Shown here: positions 41,704 through 51,232 of the stretch, piece after piece
Layout: each line of letters begins with the position of its first letter
Numbering within the stretch: the first letter of the stretch is position 1
From: CAVPDG01 sp963702535
GTDB lineage: Bacteria > Chloroflexota > Anaerolineae > Anaerolineales > UBA4823
Direction: 5' to 3'
Assembly: GCA_963702535.1 (NCBI GenBank)
Contig: CAVPDG010000024.1
Coordinates: 124,001-188,000, forward strand
Length of the DNA stretch: 64,000 nucleotides
The notes under the pieces: model-generated
The model's database searches: none
Told to the model about the DNA's origin: nothing
What the model saw: the letters and a program-made list of their open reading frames with translations, nothing else
Translations under genes and position numbers: made by a program

Positions 41704-43913
41704 ATGGCAGTGATGGGTAAATCCGTAGAGCGGATCGACGCCGAGGGCAAAGTAACCGGAAAAACGCTCTATCCGGGAGATATCAACCTCCCTAACCAGG
41801 CGCACATGAAGATCCTGTTCGCGGGTCGTCCGCACGCTATCGTTCGCGCCATCGATACTTCGCGGGCGGAAGCGTTGCCAGGCGTTCTGGCGGTCTTCAC
41901 CGCCAAAGACGTACCCGTCAACGAATACGGTCTGGGGATCATGGACCAGCCCGTGCTGTGCGGACCTGGCTCAAGCAAGCCCTTCACCGACCGCGTGCGC
42001 TTTGTCGGCGACCAGGTTGCGCTGGTCGTTGCTGAGAGCGAGCAGATCGCCGCGCATGCCCGCGATTTGATCGCTGTTGAGTACGAAGACCTGCCCGCCA
42101 TCACCGATCCCGAAGCGGCGATGCAGCCCGGCGCACTACTGCTCCATCCGGAGCGCGATTCCAATGTCTTTGTGCGCTACCGCATCCGCAAGGGGGATGT
42201 CGCTGCGGCTCTCGCCCAGGCAGATGTGGTCATCGAAGGCGAGTACCGCACCCCTGCCCAGGAGCACGCCTATCTCCAGCCCGAAGCCGGCATTGCCTAC
42301 TTCGACGAGCAAGGGCGGCTCACCGTCCAGGTCGCCGGGCAGTGGACGCACGAAGACCAGGAGCAGATCGCCCATGCCCTGGATTTGCCACTGGAGCAGG
42401 TGCGCGTGATCTATCCCGCCATCGGCGGCGCTTTCGGCGGCAGGGAGGATATGTCCGTCCAGATTGTGCTCGCCCTGGCAGTCTGGCGCCTGCACCAGCG
42501 CGGCATCGACCGCCCGGTCAAGATCATCTGGAGCCGGGAAGAATCGATCATCGGGCACCACAAGCGCCACCCCTATATCCTGCGCGCCCGCTGGGGCGCC
42601 ACTCGCCAGGGCAAGGTGATTGCCGCCCAGGTGGATGTCATCGCCGATGGCGGCGCCTATGTCTATACCTCCCCCAAGGTGCTCGGCAACGCCACCCTGA
42701 TGTGCACCGGTCCCTATGAGATCCCCAACGTCAGCGTGGATTCCTGCGCCGTCTACACCAACAACCTGCCCAACGGCGCTTTCCGCGGATTCGGCGGTCC
42801 ACAAGGCGCTTTTGCCGCCGAGATGCAGATGAACCGCCTGGCGGAAGCGCTGGGCATGGATCCCGTGCAGATCCGCCTGCAGAATGTGCTGCGCGAGGGC
42901 TCGTTGCTTTCGGTGGGCACCCCGCTGCCGGGCGGCGTTTCGCTGTACGAGGTGGTGGATGAGGTCGGCAAGGCAGCCGCGGCGTTGAAAGCCCAGGCGA
43001 AAGAGGCGCCGCCTGCCGAGCCGCATTTGCGCCGCGGCATCGGCTATGCCGCCGCTTTCAAGAACATCGGCTTCTCCTTCGGCTACCAGGAGAACTGCAC
43101 CGCCACGGTGGAGCTCCACGGGGCGGCGGAGATCGAGCGCGTGGTCGTCCACCATGCCGGCGCCGACGTGGGTCAGGGCACGCATACCGCCATGGCGCAG
43201 ATGGCTGCCGAGGCTCTCGGCGTGCCTTTTGAGAAGGTAGAGATGGTGGTCTCCGACACCGCCTTCACCGGCAATTCCGGCAGCTCCTCCGCCTCGCGCA
43301 TGACCTTCATGGCGGGCAATTCCATCAAGGGCGCCTGCGAGCAGGCGCTTGAAAAATGGAAGAACGAGGAGCGTCCCGCCATCGCTGAGTAAAGTACCTG
43401 GCGCCCAAGACCTCCATGCTCGACCCCGAGACGGGCTACTCTAAGCCCAACCTGGCTTACGGTTACGTCGCACAGGCGATCACCGTCGAAGTGGATACCG
43501 AGACAGGGCACGTGCAGGTACTGGATGTCGTCTCCGCCAACGATGTCGGCAAAGCCATCAACCCGCAGCAGATCCGTGGCCAGATCGAAGGGCGCGGTGG
43601 TCCAGGCGGCGGGCTATTCCATCCTGGAGAATTTTGTCCAGAAGGACGGCTATGTCCAGACGCCGCATTTCTCCACCTACCTGATCCCCACCGTCCTGGA
43701 TGTCCCCGAGCAGGTGCAGTCGCTCATCCTGGAATTTCCCGACCCCAACGGTCCCTGGGGGCACGCGGCATGGCTGAGATGCCCTTCTTGCCTGTCGCTC
43801 CGGCGGTGATGGCTGCCGTCCACGATGCCACCGGCGTGTGGTTCCACGAGTTCCCGCTCACCCCGGAGCGCGTCCTGCGCGGCCTGGGTAAGCTGGCGCC
43901 GGAGAAACCGTAG
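41704..43913 (+). CDS. Molybdenum hydroxylase large (Mo-binding) subunit (three frameshifts)
   Basis: A CoxL/XdhB-type catalytic subunit, about 735 residues. VRFVGDQVALVVAES begins the a/b hammerhead end; IYPAIGGAFGGREDMSVQ and GAFRGFGGPQGAFAAEMQ bind molybdopterin, and GARGMAEMPFLPVAPAV holds the catalytic Glu. The frame is broken near 43389 (one G missing, creating a false TAA), 43600 and 43760. The gene has no adjacent Fe-S or FAD gene; its likely partners are encoded by the fusion at 34406. YqeB and the YqeC-MocA fusion follow directly, which points to the selenium-dependent class of these enzymes. The substrate is unknown. Confidence 0.88.
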
Positions 43914-43936
43914 CGCATGAGTGAAGGACTGCGAAG

Positions 43937-44749
43937 ATGATCGTCCTGATCCGCGGCGGCGGCGACCTTGCCAGCGGCGTTGCGCTGCGCCTGCATCGCG
44001 CCGGGCTACGCGTGGTGATCACCGAGATCGCCCAGCCTTTAGCCGTGCGCCGCCTGGTTTCCTTTAGCGAGGCGATCTACAGCGGGTCGGTCAGCGTGGA
44101 AGAGGTCGGCGCTCGCCGCGTTGCCGACGCTTCCGACACCTTGAACATCCTGCAGGTGTTCGCCAGGGGGCAAATCCCCGTGCTGGTGGATCCCCAGGCA
44201 AGCTCGGTCAAGTCACTGCATCCCAGCGTGCTGGTCGACGCCCGCATGTTAAAGCGTCCTGCCGAGCTGCTCCCCACCCCGGTCAACCTGATCATCGGTC
44301 TCGGGCCCGGTTTCGTGGTTGGCGAGAACTGCCATGCGGTCGTGGAAACCCTGCGCGGCCACCGCCTGGGGCGCGTCTACTGGCAGGGGAGCGCTGCCCC
44401 GGATACCGGTCTTCCGGATCCGGTGCGCGGGCAGTCCGGTGAGCGCGTCTTGCGCGCCCCCGTGGACGGCATCCTGGAAGCGCGTCTCGAGATCGGGCAG
44501 CACGTGGAGGCCGGTCAGACCGTGGCGCAGGTCGCCGGCGTGGCTGTTGCCGCGCCGTTTGCCGGTGTGCTGCGCGGCTTGCTGCACGATGGTGTAGCCG
44601 TTACTGCGGGGTTGAAGATCGGCGACGTCGACCCACGCGACGATCCCAGCTTCTGCAGCCTGGTTTCGGATAAAGCCCTGGCGGTAGGGGGCGGCGTGCT
44701 GGAGGCGATCCTTTCCCGCAAAGAGCTGCGGGCGACGCTCTGGGCTTGA
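43937..44749 (+). CDS. yqeB: YqeB, selenium-dependent molybdenum hydroxylase accessory protein
   Basis: A 270-residue protein with an N-terminal Rossmann motif LIRGGGDLASGVALRLHRAG, then VVITEIAQPLAVRRLVSFSEA and LIIGLGPGFVVGENCHAVVET. The C-terminal 70 residues resemble a biotinyl/lipoyl-like beta-sandwich (DGILEARLEIGQHVEAGQTV). This is the YqeB (EF2563) family. In published genome surveys it co-occurs with SelD and molybdenum hydroxylases and is thought to help install a labile selenium atom at the Mo centre. The frame is intact. Its start lies 23 bases after the Mo subunit stop. Confidence 0.88.
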   Translation: MIVLIRGGGDLASGVALRLHRAGLRVVITEIAQPLAVRRLVSFSEAIYSGSVSVEEVGARRVADASDTLNILQVFARGQIPVLVDPQASSVKSLHPSVLVDARMLKRPAELLPTPVNLIIGLGPGFVVGENCHAVVETLRGHRLGRVYWQGSAAPDTGLPDPVRGQSGERVLRAPVDGILEARLEIGQHVEAGQTVAQVAGVAVAAPFAGVLRGLLHDGVAVTAGLKIGDVDPRDDPSFCSLVSDKALAVGGGVLEAILSRKELRATLWA

Positions 44750-44762
44750 GCCTTTCTTGTCA

Positions 44763-46105
44763 ATGAACCTGCTCCAATCCCTGCGCCTGTCTCCCGCTCC
44801 GCGTTTGGCGTTCGTCGGCGCGGGCGGCAAGACGACCGCCCTGTTCCGCCTGGCGCGTGATTTCTCTGCACCCGTCCTGGTCACGACCACCACGCACCTC
44901 TCCGTGGAGCAGGCGCAGCTCGGCGACCGCCATATCCTCGTTGAATCGCCGTCTCAGATCGAATCCCTCTCTGCTCACCCGCTGGAGGGGATCACGGTGT
45001 ATACCGCTCCGCCGGATGCTTCGGGGCGCCTGGGCGGTCTCTCCGGCGAGTCTCTAGATCGACTGCTGCGCCTGGCTGACAGTATGGGCGCCCCCCTGCT
45101 GGTGGAAGCCGACGGCTCGCGCCAGCTACCCCGTCAAAGCCCCCGCGGCGCACGAGCCGGTGATCCCCGCTTTTGCCGATACGGTGGTGGTCGTGGCGGG
45201 CTTATCCGCCCTGGGCAAGCCTCTCTCTGCGCAGACCGCCCATCGCCCGCAGGAGTTCACCCGTATCTCGGGGATTTCTCCCGGCGAAGCCATCGACCCC
45301 GCCGCGCTGAGCCGGGTTCTGCTGCACCCACAGGGCGGCTTGAAGGGTATCCCGCCCGGCGTCCGGCGCATGCTCTTGCTCAACCAGGCGGATACGGATC
45401 TGCTGCAGTCCCAGGCGCATGCCATGCTGCTGGGACGCCCGGACCAGCCGTCCTTCTTTCAAGCGTACCATGCTGTAATCATCGCTTCCCTGATCCGCGG
45501 CGAGATCTACGCCGTGCACGAGCCGGTGGCGGGCATCCTCCTGGCTGCCGGCGGCGCCAGCCGTTACGGGTCGCCCAAGCAGCTGCTTGAATACCAGGGC
45601 GTGCCCCTCGTCCGCCGCGTCGCTCAAGTCGCCCTGGCATGCGGCGTTTCGCCGCTGATCGTCGTCAGCGGCGCTTATACGCCGGAGATGCGCCTGGCGC
45701 TGCAGGGGCTGGATGTGACGCTGGTCCACAATCTCGAATGGCAGGAGGGACAAAGCACTTCTGTGAAGCTGGGCATCGGGCATTTGCCGTCCGAAGCTGG
45801 CTCGGTGATCTTCTTCCTGGCAGACCAGCCTTTTATCCAGGAGAGCTTGCTGCAGGCGCTGATCGAGGCGCATGCTGCCAGCTTAGCGCCCATCGTCGCC
45901 CCCATGGTCGACGGGCGCCGCTCCAATCCGGTGCTCTTCGACCGGCGCACCTGGGCAGATTTTGCCTCCCTCAGCGGCGACGCCGGCGGGCGCCAGTTAT
46001 TCTCCCGCTATACTGTACAGCTGGGTTCCCTGGCACGACCCGCGCCTCTTGCTGGATGTCGATACGCCCGAGGACTACCGCCGCCTGCTGGATGAGCAGC
46101 CGTGA
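44763..46105 (+). CDS. YqeC-MocA fusion protein (two frameshifts)
   Basis: About 447 residues with two domains. Residues 1-240 match YqeC, a P-loop protein: FVGAGGKTTALFRLAR, VTTTTHLS, LLVEADGSR and KPLSAQTAHRPQEF. Residues 255-447 match MocA/YgfJ, a molybdopterin cytidylyltransferase: AGILLAAGGASRYGSPKQLL is the nucleotide signature and FFLADQPFIQ the metal-site loop. The two are separate genes in E. coli. Breaks lie near 45130 and 46022; beyond the second the end reads WVPWHDPRLLLDVDTPEDYR. MocA makes the cytosine dinucleotide form of the cofactor used by xanthine-dehydrogenase type enzymes, so the fusion couples cofactor activation with selenium or sulfur insertion. Confidence 0.85.
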
Positions 46106-46151
46106 AGGTGGTCCTGCACAGAACCCCTCCATGAGGTAAAATCAGCACAGG

Positions 46152-46575
46152 ATGATGGATAACCTGACCGCCACGCAGACCAGGAGCATCCTGGTCGTTG
46201 ATGATGAACTGGATACAGCCGAGATGCTGGTCGAGATGATGCACCTGAGCGGCTACCAGGTCTTCAAATCTTCCGGTGGGCGGCAAGCCATCCAAATGGT
46301 CACACGCCAGCACCCGGATGTTGTTCTGCTTGATCTGATGATGCCGGATGTGTCGGGTCTGGATGTATTGCGTACCATGCGCCGCGACCCCCGCTTGCAA
46401 AACATTCCCGTCATCATCCTCTCCGCCCGCTGCATGCCCGCCGATATCCAGGCTGGATTGGATGCCGGCGCCGACCTGTTCCTGACCAAGCCGGTCGGCT
46501 GCGCGGACCTGTGCAGTGCGGTCCGAAGAAGTGCTCAACGCCGGACGGAACCAGCCCGTGATGAACGCTTCCTAA
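46152..46575 (+). CDS. Single-domain response regulator (one frameshift)
   Basis: A receiver-only protein of about 141 residues. The acidic pocket is in ILVVDDELDTAE, the phospho-acceptor Asp is in VVLLDLMMPDVSG, the switch Ser in VIILSAR and the Lys in LFLTKPVG. After a break near 46519 (one extra C) it ends EEVLNAGRNQPVMNAS. There is no output domain, so it must act through another protein such as a histidine kinase or diguanylate cyclase; none is adjacent. It lies 46 bases after the YqeC-MocA gene. Confidence 0.88.
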
Positions 46576-46590
46576 CCGGCTGCGCCCTGT

Positions 46591-47172
46591 ATGCCTGTAC
46601 TCCGCCTCTTTATCGCCATCGAATTATCGCCTGAGATCTGCTCCGGTCTGCAGCAGGTTGAGAAATCTCTGCAGGTGCCTCTGGGCGCACTGCCGGTACG
46701 CTGGGTGCCGGTGAAGAACATCCACCTGACACTGGTGTTTCTGGGGGATGTGGTCACGACCCAGGTGGCTGCCCTGAAGGATATGCTCCACTCGCAGGTC
46801 GCCGCTCAGCCGGTCTTCGAGCTGGAGGTCGCCAGCCTGGGCGCTTTTCCCTCGTTCCGCAAGCCGCGTGTGGTCTGGGTGGGGGTGAGCGCCCCGCCTG
46901 CCCTGCCTGCGTTGCAGCGCCGCATTGCCCAGGGCGCGGCTCGCCTGGGTTATCCAATGGAAGACCGTCCCTTTTCACCCCACCTGACCCTGGGGCGCGT
47001 CGCCAGGAACGCCTCTCCCGAAGAGGTGTTAAAAATCGGCGAGGTGCTCGCCGCCGAGAAGGTAGCCACGTTGGGAAGGATGGAAGTTGCTGCCGTCAAC
47101 CTGTACAGCAGCGACCTGCAGCCCAGCGGCGCTGTTTACAAGTGCGAATATTCTATTGCCCTGTCTGCCTGA
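46591..47172 (+). CDS. thpR: RNA 2',3'-cyclic phosphodiesterase ThpR
   Basis: A 2H phosphoesterase of 193 residues, normal length. The two catalytic motifs are H45-L-T-L and H131-L-T-L, separated by the usual 86 residues. The start MPVLRLFIAIELSP matches the family. It opens cyclic phosphates at RNA ends; the physiological role in bacteria is unclear. The frame is intact, and the gene follows the response regulator by 15 bases. Confidence 0.93.
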   Translation: MPVLRLFIAIELSPEICSGLQQVEKSLQVPLGALPVRWVPVKNIHLTLVFLGDVVTTQVAALKDMLHSQVAAQPVFELEVASLGAFPSFRKPRVVWVGVSAPPALPALQRRIAQGAARLGYPMEDRPFSPHLTLGRVARNASPEEVLKIGEVLAAEKVATLGRMEVAAVNLYSSDLQPSGAVYKCEYSIALSA

Positions 47173-47193
47173 CTCGAAAGGGTAAGTGCAGGA

Positions 47194-47220
47194 CCCCCGT
47201 CTTCTGCTAGAAAACGGGGG
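47194..47220 (+). terminator. GC-rich hairpin between thpR and rsfS
   Basis: CCCCCGT (47194-47200) pairs with ACGGGGG (47214-47220), and TTCT/AGAA can pair inside the loop. The stem starts 21 bases after the thpR stop. There is no clear T-run, so it may be a weak terminator or a processing stem ahead of rsfS. Confidence 0.45.
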
Positions 47221-47231
47221 CTGGATCAAAC

Positions 47232-47606
47232 GTGTGTTTGTCAGTCATCAAGGAGGATTATCTGGACGCCCTGGAAGTTTCCCATACCATCATCGATGCT
47301 CTTGAAGAGAAGAAGGGAGAAGATATTCTTCTCATGGATTTGCACGGTCTGGCTTCGTTCGCCGATTATTTTGTCTTCTGCTCCGGCACCAGCGAGCGCA
47401 TGCTCCAGGCGCTGGCAGAAGCCGCGGTAGAAGCTGTTCACAAGCGCCACCAGCTCCCCGCCCGCACCGAGGGTCGCCCCCAGGATGGCTGGATATTGGT
47501 CGATTTTGGCGACGTGATCGTGCACGTCTTCTCGCCAGACCGGCGCGAATACTACCGCCTGGAAGAACTGTGGGGGCAGGCAAAGATCCTGCTCCGCCTG
47601 CAGTAA
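47232..47606 (+). CDS. rsfS: Ribosomal silencing factor RsfS
   Basis: RsfS binds L14 on the free large subunit and blocks joining of the subunits in starvation. The 124-residue product has the family core DILLMDLHGLASFADYFVF, CSGTSERMLQALAEA and DGWILVDFGDVIVHVFSP followed by REYYRLEELW. The start is GTG, 11 bases after the hairpin. It converges on the acylase gene with only two bases between the stops. Confidence 0.95.
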   Translation: MCLSVIKEDYLDALEVSHTIIDALEEKKGEDILLMDLHGLASFADYFVFCSGTSERMLQALAEAAVEAVHKRHQLPARTEGRPQDGWILVDFGDVIVHVFSPDRREYYRLEELWGQAKILLRLQ

Positions 47607-47608
47607 GC

Positions 47609-49978
47609 CTAAGCGCCTCCCTCCAATACCAATTTTCCTTCGACCTGGCTTTCCACCTGCTGCCGCGTCCATAGCTGCGGGTGGTATTCGCCTTTCAGCC
47701 AGGGCTGGATCAGGTCGTCGTAATGCGGGCTGCCCAGAATGCCGCACTGCCCCGGTGGATACATGACCTCTGAGCGGGTCAGGTCTCCCAAATCCACCAC
47801 CTGGCGGAAGGAAGGCGCCCAGGCTTTGTTGTCGTACGGGTCGTGGGCGAAGAACGCCGTCTGGCAGGGGGTGTCGGTATCGCCGCCGATCGGGAAAGGT
47901 CCGCGGTTAAACACCTGGTCCAGCGGCTTCTGTAGTGCCAGGGCGTGGGCGAAGCTCACCCGGTGCAGCTTGCCCCATTGCCAGGCGGATGGGTCGGCGC
48001 CCAGCGTCTCCCGTAGCCAAAGGATGGCTTCCTTCAGGCTCTTTTCCAGTACGGCTTGCCTGCCTCCCGCTGCTTGCAGCCACCCGGTGTCTGGCTTGGC
48101 GAGCAGGCGTAAAACGGCGACCGTGTCGTGCCCATAAAACTCGTGCGTCGGCAGCAGCAGCGGGTGGAAACCTTGCCCCATGTAGCGCGTTGCCATCTCC
48201 GCACCCAAGCTCGGCTCCAGGATGGCACGCGTCAGGTGCAGCCGGGCGACCTCGTACACCGCGCCGCCGGCGCTGTCTGCCGCCAGCTTGCCATCCCACT
48301 CCTTCAACAGCTTTTGCGCCAGAAGGACGTCTGCGTCGCTGCTCTCCACCCCTGCTGCCAGCGCGGCGAGCTCCTTTCCGGGCAGGCAGGTGAAATCCGT
48401 GTGCAGCTTGCGGTGGTCTTCGAAGGTGAGCTGTTCTTTGCTTTCGATATAGTCGCTGATCACTCGCGCCCGGTAGCCGTTCATCCATACATTTCCCAGG
48501 AAGTAGGGGTAATCATCGGGCACAATCTTGTGGTTGCAGGTGACGATATAGCCCTGCTCCGGGTTGAGGGCGTGCGGCATCGCCTCGAAAGGCACTTCGC
48601 CTACCCACTCGTACTCTCCCGTCCAGCCTGCTGCGGGCACGTCGCCCTCGCCCTTTGCGCGGATGGGCACCTTGCCGGTCACCCAGTAGCCGATATTCCC
48701 CTCCACATCGGCGTAGCACACGTTGAGCTGCGGCGCTTCGATCAACCGCATCGCCTCAACGAATTCATCCCAACCGGATGCCCGGTTCAGCTCCAGCCAC
48801 CCCTGGAATGCCTGGCCCGGACGCAGCGCCATCGAGTTGACCGCTACGCGTTGCTCGCGTACGCCGATCACATCGGAGATTACCGGTCCGTGGTGGGTCA
48901 CTACCACATTCTCAACATGCGGCTGCGCCCTGCCCTTCACCGCTATGCTCTCGGGGATCACCTCCGCCGCTCGCCATCCATCCTCGAATTGGTAGCGCCT
49001 GGCATCGGCAGTGTCGAACTTTTCTATGAACAGGTCTTCGCAATCTGTGAATGCCAGGGTCATCCCCCATGCGATGCCCTCGTTATGCCCCACCAGCACC
49101 ATCGGCACGCCCGGCAGGCTGACACCCGTCACGTGCATGCCCGGCGCGTTCAGGTGCACCTCGTACCACAGCGCCGGCAGGCTCACCAGCAGGTGCATAT
49201 CGTTGCACAGCACGGCACACCCGCTGGCGCTCCTCTCGGCGCTGATCACCCAGCTATTGCTGCCCTTGCCCTGGGAGAGGAACGGGCCGCCCACCTTGCT
49301 CAGCAGCTCGGCGTTGTCCAGCCGGTTGAACTCGATACCTTTGGGCAGAGTCAGCGGGTTGCTCCCGGGGTACTGGATGCCCAGCTCGGCGGCGCGCTCT
49401 GTGCCCACTTTCTCTGCAAGCTGCGAGCGGATCACCTCGCCGTACCAGGCATGCGAGAGCTGCCACACCATCACCCGGGTGAAAGCCATCGTATCCTCGG
49501 GCGTCCAGGCTTCGGGCGTGTGTCTCAACAGGGTGAACTCCACCGGCAGCTTCTTGCCGGGGTATTCAAGGAAGGCGTTGACGCCCTCGGTATAAGCCAG
49601 GATGATCTGGCGTAGGTCGTCCTCGCTATTCGCCCAATCCGTGCAGCCCAGCCGGTTGAAGCCGAAGGTGCGCGCCGTGCGGTCTGTATCCAGCGAGAGC
49701 TCCCCGAACAGCTCGCTCAGCTTGCCGCGCGCCACGCGGCGGTTCATCTCCATCTGGAACAGGCGGTCCTGGGCATGGACGAAGCCCTGGGCGAAGTACA
49801 GGTCGTGCAGGTTCTTGGCGTAGATGTGCGGGATGCCCCAGCGGTCGCGCAGCACTTCCACGGCGGAAGTGAGCCCCGGCAGGTTGACCTTCCCCTCGAT
49901 TTGCGGCAATCGCTTGCGGCTGAGCCAGGTGATGCCGCCGCGGGCGATCGGTCCCAGCAGGTTATCCAGTGTGGACAT
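47609..49978 (-). CDS. Penicillin acylase family N-terminal nucleophile hydrolase
   Basis: A 789-residue Ntn-hydrolase. The alpha-chain part has LRDRWGIPHIYAKNLHDLYFAQGF; the autocatalytic cleavage site with the nucleophile Ser240 lies in QGKGSNSWVIS, followed by NDMHLLVSLPALWYEVHL. The Asn of the oxyanion hole and the Arg of the beta chain are in the expected regions. It hydrolyses amide bonds; substrates of relatives include beta-lactams, acyl-homoserine lactones and long-chain acyl amides. Unlike Gram-negative relatives it has no evident signal peptide. The whole 2.4 kb frame is intact. Confidence 0.93.
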   Translation of the reverse strand: MSTLDNLLGPIARGGITWLSRKRLPQIEGKVNLPGLTSAVEVLRDRWGIPHIYAKNLHDLYFAQGFVHAQDRLFQMEMNRRVARGKLSELFGELSLDTDRTARTFGFNRLGCTDWANSEDDLRQIILAYTEGVNAFLEYPGKKLPVEFTLLRHTPEAWTPEDTMAFTRVMVWQLSHAWYGEVIRSQLAEKVGTERAAELGIQYPGSNPLTLPKGIEFNRLDNAELLSKVGGPFLSQGKGSNSWVISAERSASGCAVLCNDMHLLVSLPALWYEVHLNAPGMHVTGVSLPGVPMVLVGHNEGIAWGMTLAFTDCEDLFIEKFDTADARRYQFEDGWRAAEVIPESIAVKGRAQPHVENVVVTHHGPVISDVIGVREQRVAVNSMALRPGQAFQGWLELNRASGWDEFVEAMRLIEAPQLNVCYADVEGNIGYWVTGKVPIRAKGEGDVPAAGWTGEYEWVGEVPFEAMPHALNPEQGYIVTCNHKIVPDDYPYFLGNVWMNGYRARVISDYIESKEQLTFEDHRKLHTDFTCLPGKELAALAAGVESSDADVLLAQKLLKEWDGKLAADSAGGAVYEVARLHLTRAILEPSLGAEMATRYMGQGFHPLLLPTHEFYGHDTVAVLRLLAKPDTGWLQAAGGRQAVLEKSLKEAILWLRETLGADPSAWQWGKLHRVSFAHALALQKPLDQVFNRGPFPIGGDTDTPCQTAFFAHDPYDNKAWAPSFRQVVDLGDLTRSEVMYPPGQCGILGSPHYDDLIQPWLKGEYHPQLWTRQQVESQVEGKLVLEGGA

Positions 49979-50058
49979 TTTCCCCTCCAGGTAGATTTTT
50001 CGTAACAGGCAATCTCAAAAAAACAAAGCGCAGCCCTGCTGCGCCTTGTTGACCGCGT

Positions 50059-50850
50059 TTACAACGTGCCTTTGTACATCCCGCCGTCAACCGACAGCAT
50101 CACGCCGGTGATGTAAGCTGCCGCCGGCGAAAGCAGGAAGACTGCCGCATTGGCGAACTCTTCCGGCTTGCCCATGCGTCCCAGCGGGCTGTCCTTCGCC
50201 TGCTTCTTGAGTTCTTCTTCCATCGTTGTGCCGTTCACCTGGGCGCGCTGCGCCATCAGGGCGTGCACGCGCTCTGTTTCCGTCCATGCTGGCAAAATGG
50301 AATTAAAGCGGATGCCCTCGCTCCCCAGCTCCAGCGCCAGGCTTTTCGTCAGCCCCACGGTCGCTGCCCGTATGCTATTGGAAAGCACCAGGTTTGGTAT
50401 CGGCTGCTTGATGGAAAAAGATGTGATCGTCAACACGCTGGCGACCGGCGATTTGCGTAAGTAGGGCAGCGCCGCCCGGATCAGGCGAACGTGGCTCATC
50501 AGGCTCAGCTCGATAGCCCCCTGCCAGGTGGCATCGTCGAAGCTCTCGAACTTGCCCGGCGGCGGTCCACCGGAGTTGGTCACCAGCAGGTCCAGGATCC
50601 CAAAGGCTTCAACGCACTTCTCCACCAGGGCTTGCGGCGTAGCAGCGTGGGTTACGTCGCCTTTCAGTGTCACGATGGTGCTCCCTGTCTCATCTTTGAT
50701 CTGCTGCGCCGCAGCGTTTAACCTGCTCTCATCCCGGCTGTTGATGGCTACCCGGCAGCCTTCCTGCGCCAGCAACCGGGCGGTGGCATACCCCAACCCT
50801 CGGCTTGCCCCCGTGACCAGTGCGCTTCTGCCTTTCAGTTGTAAATCCAT
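50059..50850 (-). CDS. SDR-family protein without the catalytic Tyr-Lys pair
   Basis: A 263-residue short-chain dehydrogenase/reductase fold. The NAD(P)-binding motif TGASRGLG spans residues 13-20, VTNSGGPPPG replaces the usual NNAG, and Ser144 (TITSFS) is in the catalytic-Ser position. Where YxxxK is expected 13 residues later, the sequence is LSNSIRAATVG, so Ser157 and Arg161 replace Tyr and Lys. Similar divergent SDRs are annotated as 3-oxoacyl reductases, but the chemistry is unproven. The ATG at 50850 gives the usual MDLQLKGRSALVTG start. It ends about 80 bases before the acylase start. Confidence 0.88.
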   Translation of the reverse strand: MDLQLKGRSALVTGASRGLGYATARLLAQEGCRVAINSRDESRLNAAAQQIKDETGSTIVTLKGDVTHAATPQALVEKCVEAFGILDLLVTNSGGPPPGKFESFDDATWQGAIELSLMSHVRLIRAALPYLRKSPVASVLTITSFSIKQPIPNLVLSNSIRAATVGLTKSLALELGSEGIRFNSILPAWTETERVHALMAQRAQVNGTTMEEELKKQAKDSPLGRMGKPEEFANAAVFLLSPAAAYITGVMLSVDGGMYKGTL

Positions 50851-50909
50851 GGGTGGTTGCTCCTGATTGATTGTGTGAGGACTTACGCAGTATAGAAATT
50901 TATGCCGGA

Positions 50910-51194
50910 TCAAATGATCTCGATCTGGTTATCCACGACCTCGACATCCTGCCAGTTCCGCTCCAGCCACTCCACCACCTGCTGCAGGAGGCGCTGGCTG
51001 TGCGCCGCCTCGTTGCTGGCGGTGGTGCAGGCGATCACGGCAGCCTGCCAGGCATCCTGGCTGCCCACCTCCGCCGCCGAGATGTTGAACTCGCGGTGCA
51101 GACGGCTCAGCAGCGGCTTCAGCCGGCCGCGTTTTTCCTTCAAGGATGTGCAGCCGGGTAGGTGTAGCTCCAGGGTCAGGACGCCGATCCTCAT
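50910..51194 (-). CDS. DUF503 family protein (YlxP-like)
   Basis: A 94-residue protein that opens MRIGVLTLELHLPGCTSLKEKR, which is the DUF503 hallmark. YlxP of Bacillus subtilis belongs here and its gene lies with infB and rbfA; it has been linked to ribosome maturation. A C-terminal helix ends in VVEWLERNW. Here it lies between the SDR gene and lipoate ligase on the same strand, away from infB. Confidence 0.9.
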   Translation of the reverse strand: MRIGVLTLELHLPGCTSLKEKRGRLKPLLSRLHREFNISAAEVGSQDAWQAAVIACTTASNEAAHSQRLLQQVVEWLERNWQDVEVVDNQIEII

Positions 51195-51232
51195 TTCTCC
51201 GGATGTCTTGCTGTTGACAGCTTGCCCTTATT

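Noticed and set aside
48128..49615. A 495-codon plus-strand open frame
   Set aside because: Antisense to the intact acylase gene; His/Arg/Leu-rich translation without recognisable domains. The acylase motifs decide the strand.
47609..49978. Assignment of the acylase as a penicillin or quorum-quenching enzyme
   Set aside because: The family has many substrates and no specificity residue can be read by eye; the family name alone is kept.
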